Source: Hymenobacter profundi
GTDB taxonomy: Bacteria > Bacteroidota > Bacteroidia > Cytophagales > Hymenobacteraceae
Direction of reading: 5' to 3'
NCBI RefSeq assembly: GCF_019334315.1
Contig: NZ_JAHWGL010000037.1
Location: forward strand, 1 to 40,792
Length of the DNA: 40,792 nucleotides
Shown piece by piece: positions 15,526 through 24,109 of this stretch. Position numbers and translations under genes: made by a program. The notes under the pieces are model-generated. The model ran no database searches and was not told the origin of the DNA. It saw only the letters and a list, made by a program, of their open reading frames with translations. Numbering within the stretch: the first letter of the stretch is position 1; each line of letters starts with the position of its first letter.

Positions 15526-15569
15526 ACACACAAAGAAGCCCGGCCGCTTGGCCGGGCTTCTTTGTGTGT
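15526..15569. terminator. Bidirectional terminator between secDF and the sulfatase gene
   Basis: A perfect 20-bp stem (15526-15545 with 15550-15569) has a 4-nt loop between two converging genes. It can serve both strands, although its T run is short and lies inside the stem. Confidence 0.85.
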
Positions 15570-15605
15570 ATTCTTATCCTATTTCTGGGCTACTTTCAGA
15601 GCACT

Positions 15606-17006
15606 TTACTTTGCTAATGGCGCTTCTGGGGGAGCGGGTAGGGCGGCGCGCCACGCTAGGATTTGCTGCCGCATATTGGCAGCCACGGTGGGGTGTTGGG
15701 CGGCAACATTGGTTACCTCTTTAGGGTCTCGGGCGAGGTCGTATAGCTCCAGCTGGGAGCCGTCGTCGTTGAGTAAGAGCTTCCAATTATCCTGGCGCAT
15801 GGCCAAGTTGGGACTTCGGTCGCGGCCGAGGGGGTAGCGGAACGACTTACTGTTGCGGCCATACTCCCAGAACAGCGGCGCCGTGTGCGAGTGCGGCTTG
15901 CCTAAGAGGGCGGGCGTCACGTCTTCGCCATCGGTGCGGGGTTGCGGGCTGCTTGCCCCACCCGCCAGCGTCACAAACGAAGGGAACAAATCCGTAGCAC
16001 TTAGCACCGACTGCTGGTCTACCCGCCCCGCCGGGGTACGGGCCGGGTAGCGCACAATAAACGGCATCCGGATACCCCCTTCGTACAACGAAAGCTTGCT
16101 ACCCCGGTAAGGCGTGGCCCGGCTCCCATCGAAATTCGGCAACGGGCCGTTGTCGCTGGTAAAGATGATGAGCGTGTTATCGTCTATGCCCTGCTCGCGC
16201 AGACCCGCCAGCAGGCGGCCTACCTGCCGGTCCAGCTCGGCTAGCACCCCCTTAAACTCCCGAGGCTTTTCGGTGCCGTTGGGGTGGGTGTCGAGGGTGG
16301 ATTCGTCGGGCACCCAGGGCGTATGCACGTCGTCGGGCCAGAGGTTGATGTAGCAGGGCTGGTTGGGGTGGCTCTTGAGGAAGGCCAGTGTTTTGTCAAC
16401 GAAATACTCGGTGCGGCGCCAGCGCTTGATGCTGTCGGTGCGCGCCCAGATCCAGTTGGTAGAGGTCAGCAGCGGGTCGGGGTCGGGGCTTTCGTAGGTG
16501 CTGGCGTAGGCATCGAAGCCGTAGCGTAGGATACCGGGCGCATTGTCTACGTCGCGGCCGCCACCCATGTGCCACTTGCCAAAGTGGGCGGTGGCGTAGC
16601 CAGCGGCTTGCAACTGCCGAGCCACCGAGGGCGCATCGGCCACCAGAAAATCGGCCTGCTCGCACTGCCGGTTGTGCCGGCGCGTATCCAGAAACGACGT
16701 GATGTTAAACTTCCCCGGCGCCGAGCCCGTGGTTAGTCCTACTCTTGAGGGCGAGCAAATGGGCGCGGCGCTGTAATACTGCGTAAACTTGATGCCTTCG
16801 GCCGCCAGCCGGTCGATGTTGGGGGTAGGCACAAACGTGCCGCCGTAGCAGCCCACATCGGCAAAGCCCATGTCGTCTACCAGCAGCAAAATGATGTTAG
16901 GGCGCTGGGCAGAAATAGCCTTTTGTTTTACCTCTGAACGTGGGTTACTCGTGCAGCTACCAAGCAACAGCCCAACAACCAGAATGAGCAGATTCATCTG
17001 TTTCAT
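15606..17006 (-). CDS. Sulfatase (Cys-type), exported lipoprotein
   Basis: This 466-residue protein belongs to the alkaline phosphatase/sulfatase superfamily (PF00884) and should hydrolyse a sulfate ester outside the cytoplasm. A lipoprotein signal peptide has lipobox LLGSC with Cys18. The metal-binding 'LLVDDMGFADVG' places the Asp pair at residues 44-45. The active-site signature C-x-P-S-R is CSPSR at residues 84-88, followed by 'VGLTTG'. Cys84 must be converted to formylglycine by a maturation enzyme, which is not encoded here. 'HFGKWHMGG' and 'FTSDNGP' are further conserved blocks. The likely substrates are sulfated polysaccharides or phenolic sulfates, but no PUL-type SusCD pair or other carbohydrate genes lie next to it, so the substrate is unknown. 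Confidence 0.93.
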   Translation of the reverse strand: MKQMNLLILVVGLLLGSCTSNPRSEVKQKAISAQRPNIILLLVDDMGFADVGCYGGTFVPTPNIDRLAAEGIKFTQYYSAAPICSPSRVGLTTGSAPGKFNITSFLDTRRHNRQCEQADFLVADAPSVARQLQAAGYATAHFGKWHMGGGRDVDNAPGILRYGFDAYASTYESPDPDPLLTSTNWIWARTDSIKRWRRTEYFVDKTLAFLKSHPNQPCYINLWPDDVHTPWVPDESTLDTHPNGTEKPREFKGVLAELDRQVGRLLAGLREQGIDDNTLIIFTSDNGPLPNFDGSRATPYRGSKLSLYEGGIRMPFIVRYPARTPAGRVDQQSVLSATDLFPSFVTLAGGASSPQPRTDGEDVTPALLGKPHSHTAPLFWEYGRNSKSFRYPLGRDRSPNLAMRQDNWKLLLNDDGSQLELYDLARDPKEVTNVAAQHPTVAANMRQQILAWRAALPAPPEAPLAK

Positions 17007-17064
17007 AGCGTAACAGTGTAGTTCTTTTTCGCATTTTACGCAAAATCAGTAACTACATATCTAT

Positions 17065-17113
17065 CAACGCAAAAGGGCGGTTTGACTGTTAGTCAAACCG
17101 CCCTTTTGCGTTG
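17065..17113. terminator. Long perfect hairpin terminator downstream of nfu
   Basis: Arms 17065-17087 and 17091-17113 are perfect over 23 bp with a 3-nt loop. A and T runs near the ends fit a terminator. It ends the minus-strand Nfu transcript and separates it from the sulfatase gene. Confidence 0.85.
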
Positions 17114-17156
17114 GCGACACCACTTATAAAGTATGCCGCTGCAAAATCTGCGAATA

Positions 17157-17777
17157 TTATACGGTAACGCCTTCGGCTACTACCTCCGTTACCTCAGGAA
17201 CCATGCGCTTGAGCAGGTTCTCGATACCCGATTTCAGCGTAACAGTGGCCGAGGGGCAGCCCGAGCACGAGCCTTGCAGATTCACGGTCACTACACCTTG
17301 GTTGTAGCTCTTGAAGGTGATGTTGCCACCATCCTGCTCTACAGCGGGGCGCACGTAATTGTCCAGCAGGTCGATAATTTTCTGACTGGTTTGCTGGTCT
17401 TGCTCCGAGTGGTCGCCGGTGGCGGCGGCTTGCTGGGCGGCGCGCTGCTCCTCGGCGGGATCTACCGTGAAGATGGGGCCATTTGCCTCCACGTACGACT
17501 TCAGGAAGGTGCGCAGCTCGGGAATGAGCTGAGTCCACTGGTGTTCGGTGGTTTTGGTGATGGTGACGAAGTTGGCCGCAATAAACACGCGGCCTACATA
17601 GTCGAAGTTGAACAGCTCCTGAGCCAACGGCGAATTGGCAGCAGCTTCCACGTTGGGATAGTCCACGCTCACGCCGTCGCTGAGTAGCGTGGCGTTAAGC
17701 ACAAACTTCATGGACTCAGGATTGGGGCTGGCTTCGGCGTAGATGGAAACCGGCGAGGCGGCAGGAGTGGTATTCAT
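17157..17777 (-). CDS. Nfu/NifU-type iron-sulfur cluster scaffold or carrier protein
   Basis: This 206-residue protein probably carries Fe-S clusters to apo-proteins. The ATG at 17777 is chosen because the Nfu N-terminal domain (PF08712) begins right after it ('ASPNPESMKFVLN'). This domain runs to about residue 100. An acidic, Gln- and Ala-rich linker joins it to the C-terminal NifU domain (from about residue 125), which contains the cluster-binding C-x-x-C in 'GSCSGCPSATVTLKSGIE'. The first in-frame codons of the longer reading lack similarity. The same two-domain architecture is found in mitochondrial NFU1 and many Bacteroidota. No suf or isc genes lie nearby. Confidence 0.93.
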   Translation of the reverse strand: MNTTPAASPVSIYAEASPNPESMKFVLNATLLSDGVSVDYPNVEAAANSPLAQELFNFDYVGRVFIAANFVTITKTTEHQWTQLIPELRTFLKSYVEANGPIFTVDPAEEQRAAQQAAATGDHSEQDQQTSQKIIDLLDNYVRPAVEQDGGNITFKSYNQGVVTVNLQGSCSGCPSATVTLKSGIENLLKRMVPEVTEVVAEGVTV

Positions 17778-17924
17778 AAGGCAATTGATACGTAAGGCGT
17801 TGCGAAGTAAAAAAGAATGTCTTTTGGCTAATTTCGCCAAATCCATTGCATCTACAACCAATCGGAGCCGTAGATGTTATAAAGGTAACAACTCCCCTCC
17901 TCTTTTAGCTCCCCACCGACCATC

Positions 17925-17957
17925 TTGCGCTTGCCGATGGCCGGTGGGCTACTTTTG
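17925..17957 (+). promoter_or_regulatory. Promoter of the antiporter gene (-33/-7)
   Basis: TTG (17925-17927), a 22-bp spacer and TACTTTTG (17950-17957) fit the phylum consensus. Transcription would start near 17964, which supports a translation start at 18020 (or 17981). Confidence 0.6.
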
Positions 17958-18019
17958 TCTTTCACCTAGCGTTTTCACTATTGCCTTTTTTCTCTGCCTC
18001 TCTCCTACTCGCCGTGCAC

Positions 18020-19360
18020 ATGCCAGCCGTTGCTCCTTGGCTGCTGATACCTTTTGTTAGTTTGCTTGGGCTCATTGCCTCTGGCCCCTTGTTGTTTCCG
18101 CATTTCTGGGAACGTAACTATGCCCGCATTGCCGTGGCGCTGGGTCTGCTGATGCTGCTTTACTACGGCTTTGTCCGCCACGACTGGCACATGGCCGTTG
18201 AAACCCTCGCTGAATATTTCTCCTTCGTAACGTTGCTGGCGTCGTTGTACGTGGTGGGCGGCACGATGTACCTGAACATCGGTTTGCAGGGAACTCCTCA
18301 ACGCAACGTTATTCTGCTGATCATTGGTGCGGTGCTGGCCAGCTTGATAGGTACTACTGGTGCTTCGCTGGTGCTTATCAGGCCGTTTATCCGTCTCAAC
18401 GACGAACGCATCAAGCCTTACCATATCGTCTTCTTTATCTTCATTGTCAGCAACGTAGGTGGGCTACTCACTCCACTTGGCGACCCACCTTTGTTCATTG
18501 GCTTTCTGCGCGGCGTCCCGTTTATCTGGACGTCCTTGCACTTGGCCCTACCTTGGGTGGTAGCCAACAGCGCACTGCTGCTGATTTTCTGGTTGATTGA
18601 CCGCCGTATCCCCTACCCAAGCCGCTTCTCGCGCGAGGAGCAGGAGCAGATCCGGCGCGAGGGCGGACTGCCACTGCTGGAGTTTCATGGGCGCTACAAC
18701 CTGATCTGGCTGGTCGTTGTACTGATTAGCGTATTCATAGATCCGCAACAGTTTCCTTGGATTCCTACCCTGAGCATTGCTGGGGTGAACGTGTCGTTTG
18801 TGCGGGAAACGGTGCAGCTACTGGCTGCCTGGGGCTGCTACCGCACAGCTACCGGCCGTGCCCTCACGGGCAACCATTTCACGTTTGGGCCTATTTATGA
18901 GGTAGGGTTTCTGTTTTTCGGCATTTTCCTGACCATGATGCCCGCCCTGCAACTGGCATCCCGCGTAGCTTCCGACCCGGCCATCGCCACGCGCCTCACG
19001 CCAGCCGTGCTGTACTGGGTAACTGGCTTGCTTTCTGCCTTCCTCGACAACGCCCCTACCTATGCCAGCCTGGTATCGTTGAGTATGGCCGGGCACGAGC
19101 TGGAATTCAACAAGGTAGCCTCCGTGGCCGCCTTCGCCTACGACCCCGCTACCATGCCGCTGCTGCGCGCTATTTCCAGTGGGGCGGTGCTATTTGGCGG
19201 TCTTACCTACATCGGCAATGGCCCCAACTTCTTGGTGCGCTCCATTGCTCGTGACGAGGGAATCGATATGCCAGCGTTTTTCCAGTATATTTTCCGCTAT
19301 TCCTTGGTCTACCTGCTGCCGGTGCTAGCCTTGGTGAGCGTGTTGTTGTATTGGATGTAG
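18020..19360 (+). CDS. Sodium:proton antiporter-like protein, CitMHS_2/NhaD-type (ion transporter superfamily)
   Basis: The product is a 446-residue integral membrane protein with about 11-12 hydrophobic helices. The segment 'NVGGLLTPLGDPPLFIGF' in the first half matches the conserved T-P-L-G-D-P-P motif of the NhaD/CitMHS-like branch of the ion transporter superfamily. The corresponding re-entrant region in the second half contains 'SAFLDNAPTYASL' and 'FGGLTYIGNGPNFLVRS'. Such proteins are annotated as Na+/H+ antiporters, but substrate assignment from sequence is weak; citrate or other anions are alternatives. I prefer the ATG at 18020 over a TTG at 17981. The HTTM gene begins 36 bp after the stop, so the two genes may form one transcript. 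Confidence 0.85.
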   Translation: MPAVAPWLLIPFVSLLGLIASGPLLFPHFWERNYARIAVALGLLMLLYYGFVRHDWHMAVETLAEYFSFVTLLASLYVVGGTMYLNIGLQGTPQRNVILLIIGAVLASLIGTTGASLVLIRPFIRLNDERIKPYHIVFFIFIVSNVGGLLTPLGDPPLFIGFLRGVPFIWTSLHLALPWVVANSALLLIFWLIDRRIPYPSRFSREEQEQIRREGGLPLLEFHGRYNLIWLVVVLISVFIDPQQFPWIPTLSIAGVNVSFVRETVQLLAAWGCYRTATGRALTGNHFTFGPIYEVGFLFFGIFLTMMPALQLASRVASDPAIATRLTPAVLYWVTGLLSAFLDNAPTYASLVSLSMAGHELEFNKVASVAAFAYDPATMPLLRAISSGAVLFGGLTYIGNGPNFLVRSIARDEGIDMPAFFQYIFRYSLVYLLPVLALVSVLLYWM

Positions 19361-19396
19361 CCTAGTAGCCTACTTCCTGTTCTAGCGTTTGGTTGA

Positions 19397-20725
19397 ATGC
19401 GTTCCTGGACTGCCACCCTATTTCGCCCCATTGATATTGCCTGGCTGGTAGTAGCTCGCGTGCTAATTGGGTCCTTGTTGGCGCTGGAGGTGGCAGGCAG
19501 CTTAGCGCTGGGCTACATCCGCGAGTACACCGAGCCGGCTTTTCACTTTTCCTACCTCTTTTTCACCTGGCTGCCCACCCTACCCCCAGTCGGTATGATA
19601 GGGCTGCACTTGCTCATTATTGGGCTGGGCGTAGCGGTGGCGGCCGGTTGGCGTTTTCGGTTTACGGCGCCTGCGTTGTGCCTGGCCTTTACCTGGCTGT
19701 TTCTGGCCGAGCAAACGCGCTATATCAATCATTTCTACCTCTATTCCTTGCTGGCGGGGCTGCTGGCTCTCACGCCAGCCCACTGTGCCGCGTCTGCCGA
19801 TGTGCGCGCCGGCCGCACTACCGCTTCTACCACCACGCCCGTCTGGACGCGTTGGCTGCTGCAACTGCAACTGGGATTGGTGTATTTCTTTGCTGGCCTA
19901 GCTAAGCTGAATCCCGACTGGTGGGCGGGCGCCTCGCTTCGCATCTGGCTGGCTCCCAAAGCGCATTATTTCCTCATCGGGCCGCTGCTGGCGCAACCGT
20001 GGTTACCGGTCTGGATGAGCCGCGCCGGTCTGGCCTTCGATCTGCTGCTGGTGCTGCTGCTGCTATGGCGCCGCACCCGACTTCTGGCCTTAGCAGCGGC
20101 AGCGTTTTTTCACCTGTCTAATGTGCTGGTGTTTGGGCTGGGCACGTTTCCGTGGTTTTCGCTGGGGCTGACGGTGTGCCTCTTCCTACCTCCCAATTGG
20201 CCTCGCCAAACCCCAAAGCTTCGTAGTTGGCTGGCCGCCCGCGTGCCGTTGCCCGCACTTTCAGCCAAGCCAATTATCCCACGCACGGCGCCCGTGCTGC
20301 TCACGTTTTTGGCGTTCTACCTTGTGGTGCAGCTGCTGGTGCCGCTGCGCTACCTACTCTATCCTGGCGACGTGCACTGGACCGAGGAAGGCCACCAATT
20401 TGCTTGGCACATGATGCTGCGCAGCAAAACCGGCAGCGTGTACTACCACGTGCGTCGCCTCAATGGCCAGCTCGATATTGTAGACCCTCTTCGTTACCTC
20501 ACGCCCCGGCAGCAGCACTACCTGCTCAGCAACCCCGATGCGCTGTTGCAGTTCGCCCATTTCCTGGCCCGCGACTACCAGCAGCGCGGCCTCGAACCGG
20601 TGGCAGTGCACGCCATATCACTGGTACGGCTCAACGGGCAGGCACCGCGGCCGCTGGTATCACCGGATGTGAATCTGGCCGCTTTACCCCGGCAGGTTGC
20701 ACCTTATAAGTGGATTAGTGAGTGA
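19397..20725 (+). CDS. HTTM / vitamin K-dependent gamma-carboxylase-like membrane protein
   Basis: The 442-residue protein aligns by eye with the membrane part of animal gamma-glutamyl carboxylase. 'RYINHFYLYSLLAGLLAL' corresponds to the conserved W-N-N-H-S-Y-L-Y-G-L-L-A segment. 'LGLVYFFAGLAKLNPDWW' corresponds to I-V-Y-F-I-A-G-x-x-K-L-x-x-D-W. A set of 6-8 helices is followed by a C-terminal soluble part with 'WHMMLRSKTGSVYYHV'. Bacterial HTTM proteins have no established function, and a carboxylase role here is not claimed. The residue corresponding to the catalytic Lys before the NNH motif appears to be Gln, but my alignment there is uncertain. It may be co-transcribed with the antiporter gene. 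Confidence 0.85.
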   Translation: MRSWTATLFRPIDIAWLVVARVLIGSLLALEVAGSLALGYIREYTEPAFHFSYLFFTWLPTLPPVGMIGLHLLIIGLGVAVAAGWRFRFTAPALCLAFTWLFLAEQTRYINHFYLYSLLAGLLALTPAHCAASADVRAGRTTASTTTPVWTRWLLQLQLGLVYFFAGLAKLNPDWWAGASLRIWLAPKAHYFLIGPLLAQPWLPVWMSRAGLAFDLLLVLLLLWRRTRLLALAAAAFFHLSNVLVFGLGTFPWFSLGLTVCLFLPPNWPRQTPKLRSWLAARVPLPALSAKPIIPRTAPVLLTFLAFYLVVQLLVPLRYLLYPGDVHWTEEGHQFAWHMMLRSKTGSVYYHVRRLNGQLDIVDPLRYLTPRQQHYLLSNPDALLQFAHFLARDYQQRGLEPVAVHAISLVRLNGQAPRPLVSPDVNLAALPRQVAPYKWISE

Positions 20726-20765
20726 GGGTATCTTCAGGGTAAGAAGGTAGGAGCGGCAGCAAATG

Positions 20766-20858
20766 TGTCATCCTGCGCTTGCGATTTACCAGTTGAACGA
20801 GTCGTTGCTACGATGGTCGTTCTACCGTGACAAGGTCCTTCGCAAGCTCAGGATGGCA
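20766..20858. repeat. Inverted repeat, family B, shorter copy
   Basis: Arms of 19 bp (20766-20784 and 20840-20858) pair imperfectly around a 55-bp centre that itself has partial dyads (AACGAGTCGTT). The right arm with CTTCGCAAGCTCAGGATG repeats the inner theme of the element at 11750-11927. It lies between two convergent genes. Confidence 0.75.
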
Positions 20859-20908
20859 GACGCTTTTCTTCTTACCTCACACCCTCCTTCCCTCAAAACC
20901 CTCCTACT

Positions 20909-22000
20909 TTAAGACACCTCACCTACCTTATTTGCCCGTGCCCGCAAAATCATATCGGCTAGCACGAGGCTAGTCATGGCATCTACGATGGGTACGGCGC
21001 GGGGTAGTACGCAAGGGTCGTGACGACCTTTGCCAGCCAGGCTGATTTCCTCGCCTTGGTCGTTGATGGTTTGCTGGGGTTGCAGAATGGTGGCGACGGG
21101 TTTGAAAGCCACCCGGAAGTAAATATCCTGCCCGTTGCTGATACCGCCTTGGATTCCACCCGAATGATTGGTGCGAGTGCGCACTTCACCAGCTTCATTA
21201 GTGTAAAACTGGTCGTTGTGTTCGGAGCCGAATAGCAACGTGCCGGCAAAGCCCGAGCCGTACTCAAAGCCCTTCACGGCGTTGATGCTCAGCATAGCTT
21301 TCCCCAACTCGGCGTGCAGCTTGTCGAATACCGGCTCGCCCAAGCCCGTGGGCACGTGGCGCACTACCCCCGTCACGATGCCGCCTACCGTGTCGTGTCG
21401 GTCGCGGGTTTGGCGGATGAGCGTGGCCATGCGCTCGGCCGTTTCGGGGTGCGGGCAGCGTACGGGGTTGGAGTCAATTAAACCCAAATTCAGCTCCTCG
21501 TAGCTCACCGGCACGGCCACGGCCCCTACCTGCGACACATAGCTAGCCACCTCGATACCATAGTGCGCCAGGAATTTCTGCGCTATTACTCCAGCCGCCA
21601 CGCGGGCGGCCGTTTCGCGGGCCGAACTGCGGCCGCCGCCCCGGTAGTCGCGCCGACCGTACTTCTGGTCGTAGGTATAATCGGCGTGCGAAGGGCGGTA
21701 GGCGTGCTCGATGTGGGAGTAGTCGTGGCTGGCTTGGTCCTGGTTGCGGATGAGCAGGCCGATGGGCGTGCCCGTCGTCATACCGCCAAACAGCCCCGAA
21801 AGCACCTCTACCTGGTCAGCCTCCTTGCGCGGGGTCGTTAGGTCCGACTGGCCGGGCCGGCGCCGGTCTAGCGCCGCCTGAATTTCCGCTACATCCACTG
21901 CCAAACCGGCCGGACAGCCGTCGATGGTAACGCCAATACCCACGCCGTGCGATTCGCCGAAGGTGGTGATGCGGAAGAGGGTGCCGAAGGAATTAGCCAT
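20909..22000 (-). CDS. aroC: Chorismate synthase
   Basis: This enzyme performs the last shikimate pathway step, converting EPSP to chorismate with reduced FMN. The ATG at 22000 gives 363 residues, beginning [19 protein letters not shown], the invariant N-terminus with the catalytic His. '[20 protein letters not shown]' is the FMN/substrate arginine motif. '[16 protein letters not shown]' and '[18 protein letters not shown]' complete the three PROSITE-type signatures. The upstream in-frame extension starting at 22174 shows no similarity and runs into the batD region. batD lies 109 bp upstream on the same strand. Confidence 0.98.
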   Translation of the reverse strand: MANSFGTLFRITTFGESHGVGIGVTIDGCPAGLAVDVAEIQAALDRRRPGQSDLTTPRKEADQVEVLSGLFGGMTTGTPIGLLIRNQDQASHDYSHIEHAYRPSHADYTYDQKYGRRDYRGGGRSSARETAARVAAGVIAQKFLAHYGIEVASYVSQVGAVAVPVSYEELNLGLIDSNPVRCPHPETAERMATLIRQTRDRHDTVGGIVTGVVRHVPTGLGEPVFDKLHAELGKAMLSINAVKGFEYGSGFAGTLLFGSEHNDQFYTNEAGEVRTRTNHSGGIQGGISNGQDIYFRVAFKPVATILQPQQTINDQGEEISLAGKGRHDPCVLPRAVPIVDAMTSLVLADMILRARANKVGEVS

Positions 22001-22109
22001 AGGGTAGCAGTGAGTAGTAAGCAGGTAAGGAATGAGCAATACGCAGTTCTGTTGACCGTAAAGGTCAGCAAAAGCCCTCATTAGCGCACGCAATTCCCTG
22101 TTAATCCTG

Positions 22110-23618
22110 CTACGCGGCCCCTTGTCGGCCTCCCCGCCACCAGCCAAAACCCGCCAGGCCCAGCAACAGCACAAGCACTATATTGGCGTAGCGACGCACA
22201 TCACGGTAGGCATCCAAGGGCTGCAACGTGTTGTCGGCTGCTTGCAGGGCTTCCGTGTAGAAAGGGTCGTCGGGACGAGGGCGAAACGCAGCTTTCTGGG
22301 GCGCATCCTGCACGGATACAACCAGTTGCGGACGCAACGTATCGTAGCGCGCCGTAGCCAAGTTGAAGTACACCAGCGTGAGCAGACTATCGAGCAGCAG
22401 CGGGCCCGGCTGGCGGGGCACCAGCCGATACGTAAACCGCTTGCGCCCGCCTACCCGCCCACTCTGGCGCGTTAGATCTTGCTGAATATCCGGTCCGTAG
22501 AGCTCTACCCCAGGCTGAGGCCGCAGGGTAGGCGCCGATAACGTGGCCAGATTTCCCTCTCCTTCTACCGAGAATGTATACGTGAAGGTCTGCCCTACCT
22601 GAAACGTAGTGCGGTCGATGGCCTCGCGCAACTGATAGCGCCCCACGGCTACCTGGTCGCGCAGGGGGTGAGGCGGTAGGGGCTTTACCGCTATGATCAA
22701 CGGTTCAGTGAAGTAGGTTTTGTAGCCTTCCAGGCGGTCGGTGGGGTCGGCAGTGGGGTCCTTTGCTACTTTGTATTTCACCATTTGCAGCGAAATAATG
22801 GGGAAGCGCAACGCCTCAGCCGTCAGAGGATACAGTTCCGTTTCGTAGAGACGGTAGCGCAGGTAGCTTTTACCTCCTACCGTTATGGTTTCGGGAGTTA
22901 TTTCCTGATCCTCGAAATGCTCTTCCCAGGCCGTGCGCTGCTGCAATTGCTGCATGATGCCCGGCAGCTGACCGGCAAAATTATAGAAGTCTAGCAGGCC
23001 CTGGTCGGCTGGCGTGAGATAGAAATACATGCTCACGTGCACGCCTTCGCCTACGTACACGCTGCTCTTATCGGCTACCAGCGCCAGAAACGCGTGGTCT
23101 TTCGGCTCTACGTACGCGTCGGGCTTGGGCTTCCCGAACAGTTCATCCAGCAACCCAATACCTTGCAGGGGCTGGTTATTGGGGTTAGTACCGGTGGCGG
23201 GCGGGGTAGTGGCTGTTTGTTGTGGCCCTACCTCCAGGGTAGCGCCGGGCGAGCGGATGGGGTTGCCGTTCACGGTAATTGTGAAGGGCGGTAGTTCGAA
23301 CTCTCCTTCCTGGTAGGCGGCGTACCGCTGCGTAATAGTCAGTTCAATTGAACTCTGCCCGCCTACCGTGCGCGTGGTCGTGGTGTTCAGCTTACCGCTT
23401 TTCTTGAATCCCTCGATATCCGGAAAAGCCGAATAGCGGTCTAGCGGTGCCCCCCGTAGGGTGAAGCTGATGGTGAAGTATTCGTTGATCGGAAACTCCG
23501 TGCGGCCCAGCACCACCACCGCCTGGCCTGTACTAGTGGCAGGCGGAACAGCTTGCGCACGGCTTGTTTCTGCGAGCAGCAACAGCAGAAAGCAGAGAAG
23601 AGCTTGGAGTCGTATCAC
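22110..23618 (-). CDS. BatD-type protein (aerotolerance-associated, PF13584)
   Basis: The 502-residue exported protein has a signal peptide ('[17 protein letters not shown]'), an N-terminal BatD region with beta-rich repeats ('[20 protein letters not shown]'), a central '[16 protein letters not shown]' repeat, a Pro-rich segment, and one C-terminal helix ('[17 protein letters not shown]') followed by a short basic tail. BatD is usually encoded with MoxR and the BatA/BatB vWA proteins, but none lies here. I chose GTG at 23618 because it starts the signal peptide directly and lies 3 nt after a TAAATTTG box. The upstream reading to 23735 would be cut from this promoter. Role: envelope stress or oxygen tolerance by family association only. 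Confidence 0.88.
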   Translation of the reverse strand: MIRLQALLCFLLLLLAETSRAQAVPPATSTGQAVVVLGRTEFPINEYFTISFTLRGAPLDRYSAFPDIEGFKKSGKLNTTTTRTVGGQSSIELTITQRYAAYQEGEFELPPFTITVNGNPIRSPGATLEVGPQQTATTPPATGTNPNNQPLQGIGLLDELFGKPKPDAYVEPKDHAFLALVADKSSVYVGEGVHVSMYFYLTPADQGLLDFYNFAGQLPGIMQQLQQRTAWEEHFEDQEITPETITVGGKSYLRYRLYETELYPLTAEALRFPIISLQMVKYKVAKDPTADPTDRLEGYKTYFTEPLIIAVKPLPPHPLRDQVAVGRYQLREAIDRTTFQVGQTFTYTFSVEGEGNLATLSAPTLRPQPGVELYGPDIQQDLTRQSGRVGGRKRFTYRLVPRQPGPLLLDSLLTLVYFNLATARYDTLRPQLVVSVQDAPQKAAFRPRPDDPFYTEALQAADNTLQPLDAYRDVRRYANIVLVLLLGLAGFGWWRGGRQGAA

Positions 23619-23621
23619 GCG

Positions 23622-23655
23622 CAAATTTAGGCAAAACTGACAGCCTACTGCCAAA
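23622..23655 (-). promoter_or_regulatory. Promoter of batD abutting the GTG start
   Basis: On the minus strand TTTG (23655-23652), a 22-bp spacer, and TAAATTTG (23629-23622) fit the consensus. The -7 box ends 3 nt before GTG (23618), so the mRNA would have almost no leader. Confidence 0.6.
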
Positions 23656-23726
23656 GAAGGGTTTGTGCATAGTCTCTCGGACCAGAATGCGATGCACAGC
23701 TTTTCTACTGAGTAACTTATAGCAAT

Positions 23727-23894
23727 GTGACGCAAGCCAGCATCAACGTACAGAACCTCCCGCAGGCTTTACTCTCGCTCGCGGTAGCAGCGGCAGCGGA
23801 ATATTTTGACGAGCTATTAAACGCAGATGCAGTAAAAGCTACTGCTGGCAATTTCCGTTCGGCAGTTGGTGTAACAGCCGGATTATTCAGTTAA
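23727..23894 (+). CDS. Possible 55-residue small protein
   Basis: A GTG-initiated frame ending in TAA (23892-23894) encodes 55 residues with Ala- and Leu-rich helix ('LSLAVAAAAEYFDELLNADA') and then 'VTAGLFS'. Codon use resembles nearby genes, but there is no ATG, clear promoter or known similarity. It could be a gene, a remnant of a larger gene or chance. Confidence 0.25.
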   Translation: MTQASINVQNLPQALLSLAVAAAAEYFDELLNADAVKATAGNFRSAVGVTAGLFS

Positions 23895-24109
23895 AACCTT
23901 GCACAACACGCTGACAGGCAGCAAATGGTCCATTCGAAAGGAATTGAACAAAAAAAAGTACCATTAACCAATCCATTTTACAATATCAGCCGTAAATCAC
24001 ATCAAATAATAAGCTTCCGGGAAATCCAATATTTGAAGAAAGGCAGGAAATATCTGTCGTAGCTCTGTTATTGCCCTAGCTCCCCTGTTTCACCCAAACT
24101 TCCTTTTTT
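23895..24109. other. Intergenic region before the first ferritin-like cassette
   Basis: Together with the uncertain small frame at 23727-23894 it makes about 490 bases between batD and the first ferritin-like gene. It is moderately AT-rich and contains a near -7 match (AATATTTG around 24028) but no clear promoter or hairpin. Confidence 0.35.

Noticed and set aside
15526..15569. 20-bp perfect hairpin as a mobile repeat
   Set aside because: Its size, 4-nt loop and position between converging genes fit an ordinary bidirectional terminator, so it was listed as a terminator and not as a repeat family member.
20227..20709. Plus-strand frame of 160 codons overlapping the HTTM gene
   Set aside because: It lies in another frame of a gene whose membrane and soluble motifs are clear. 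The Pro/Ala/Arg-rich product looks random.
21889..22174. N-terminal extension of chorismate synthase
   Set aside because: The extra residues before [19 protein letters not shown] have no similarity. The family start is the ATG at 22000.
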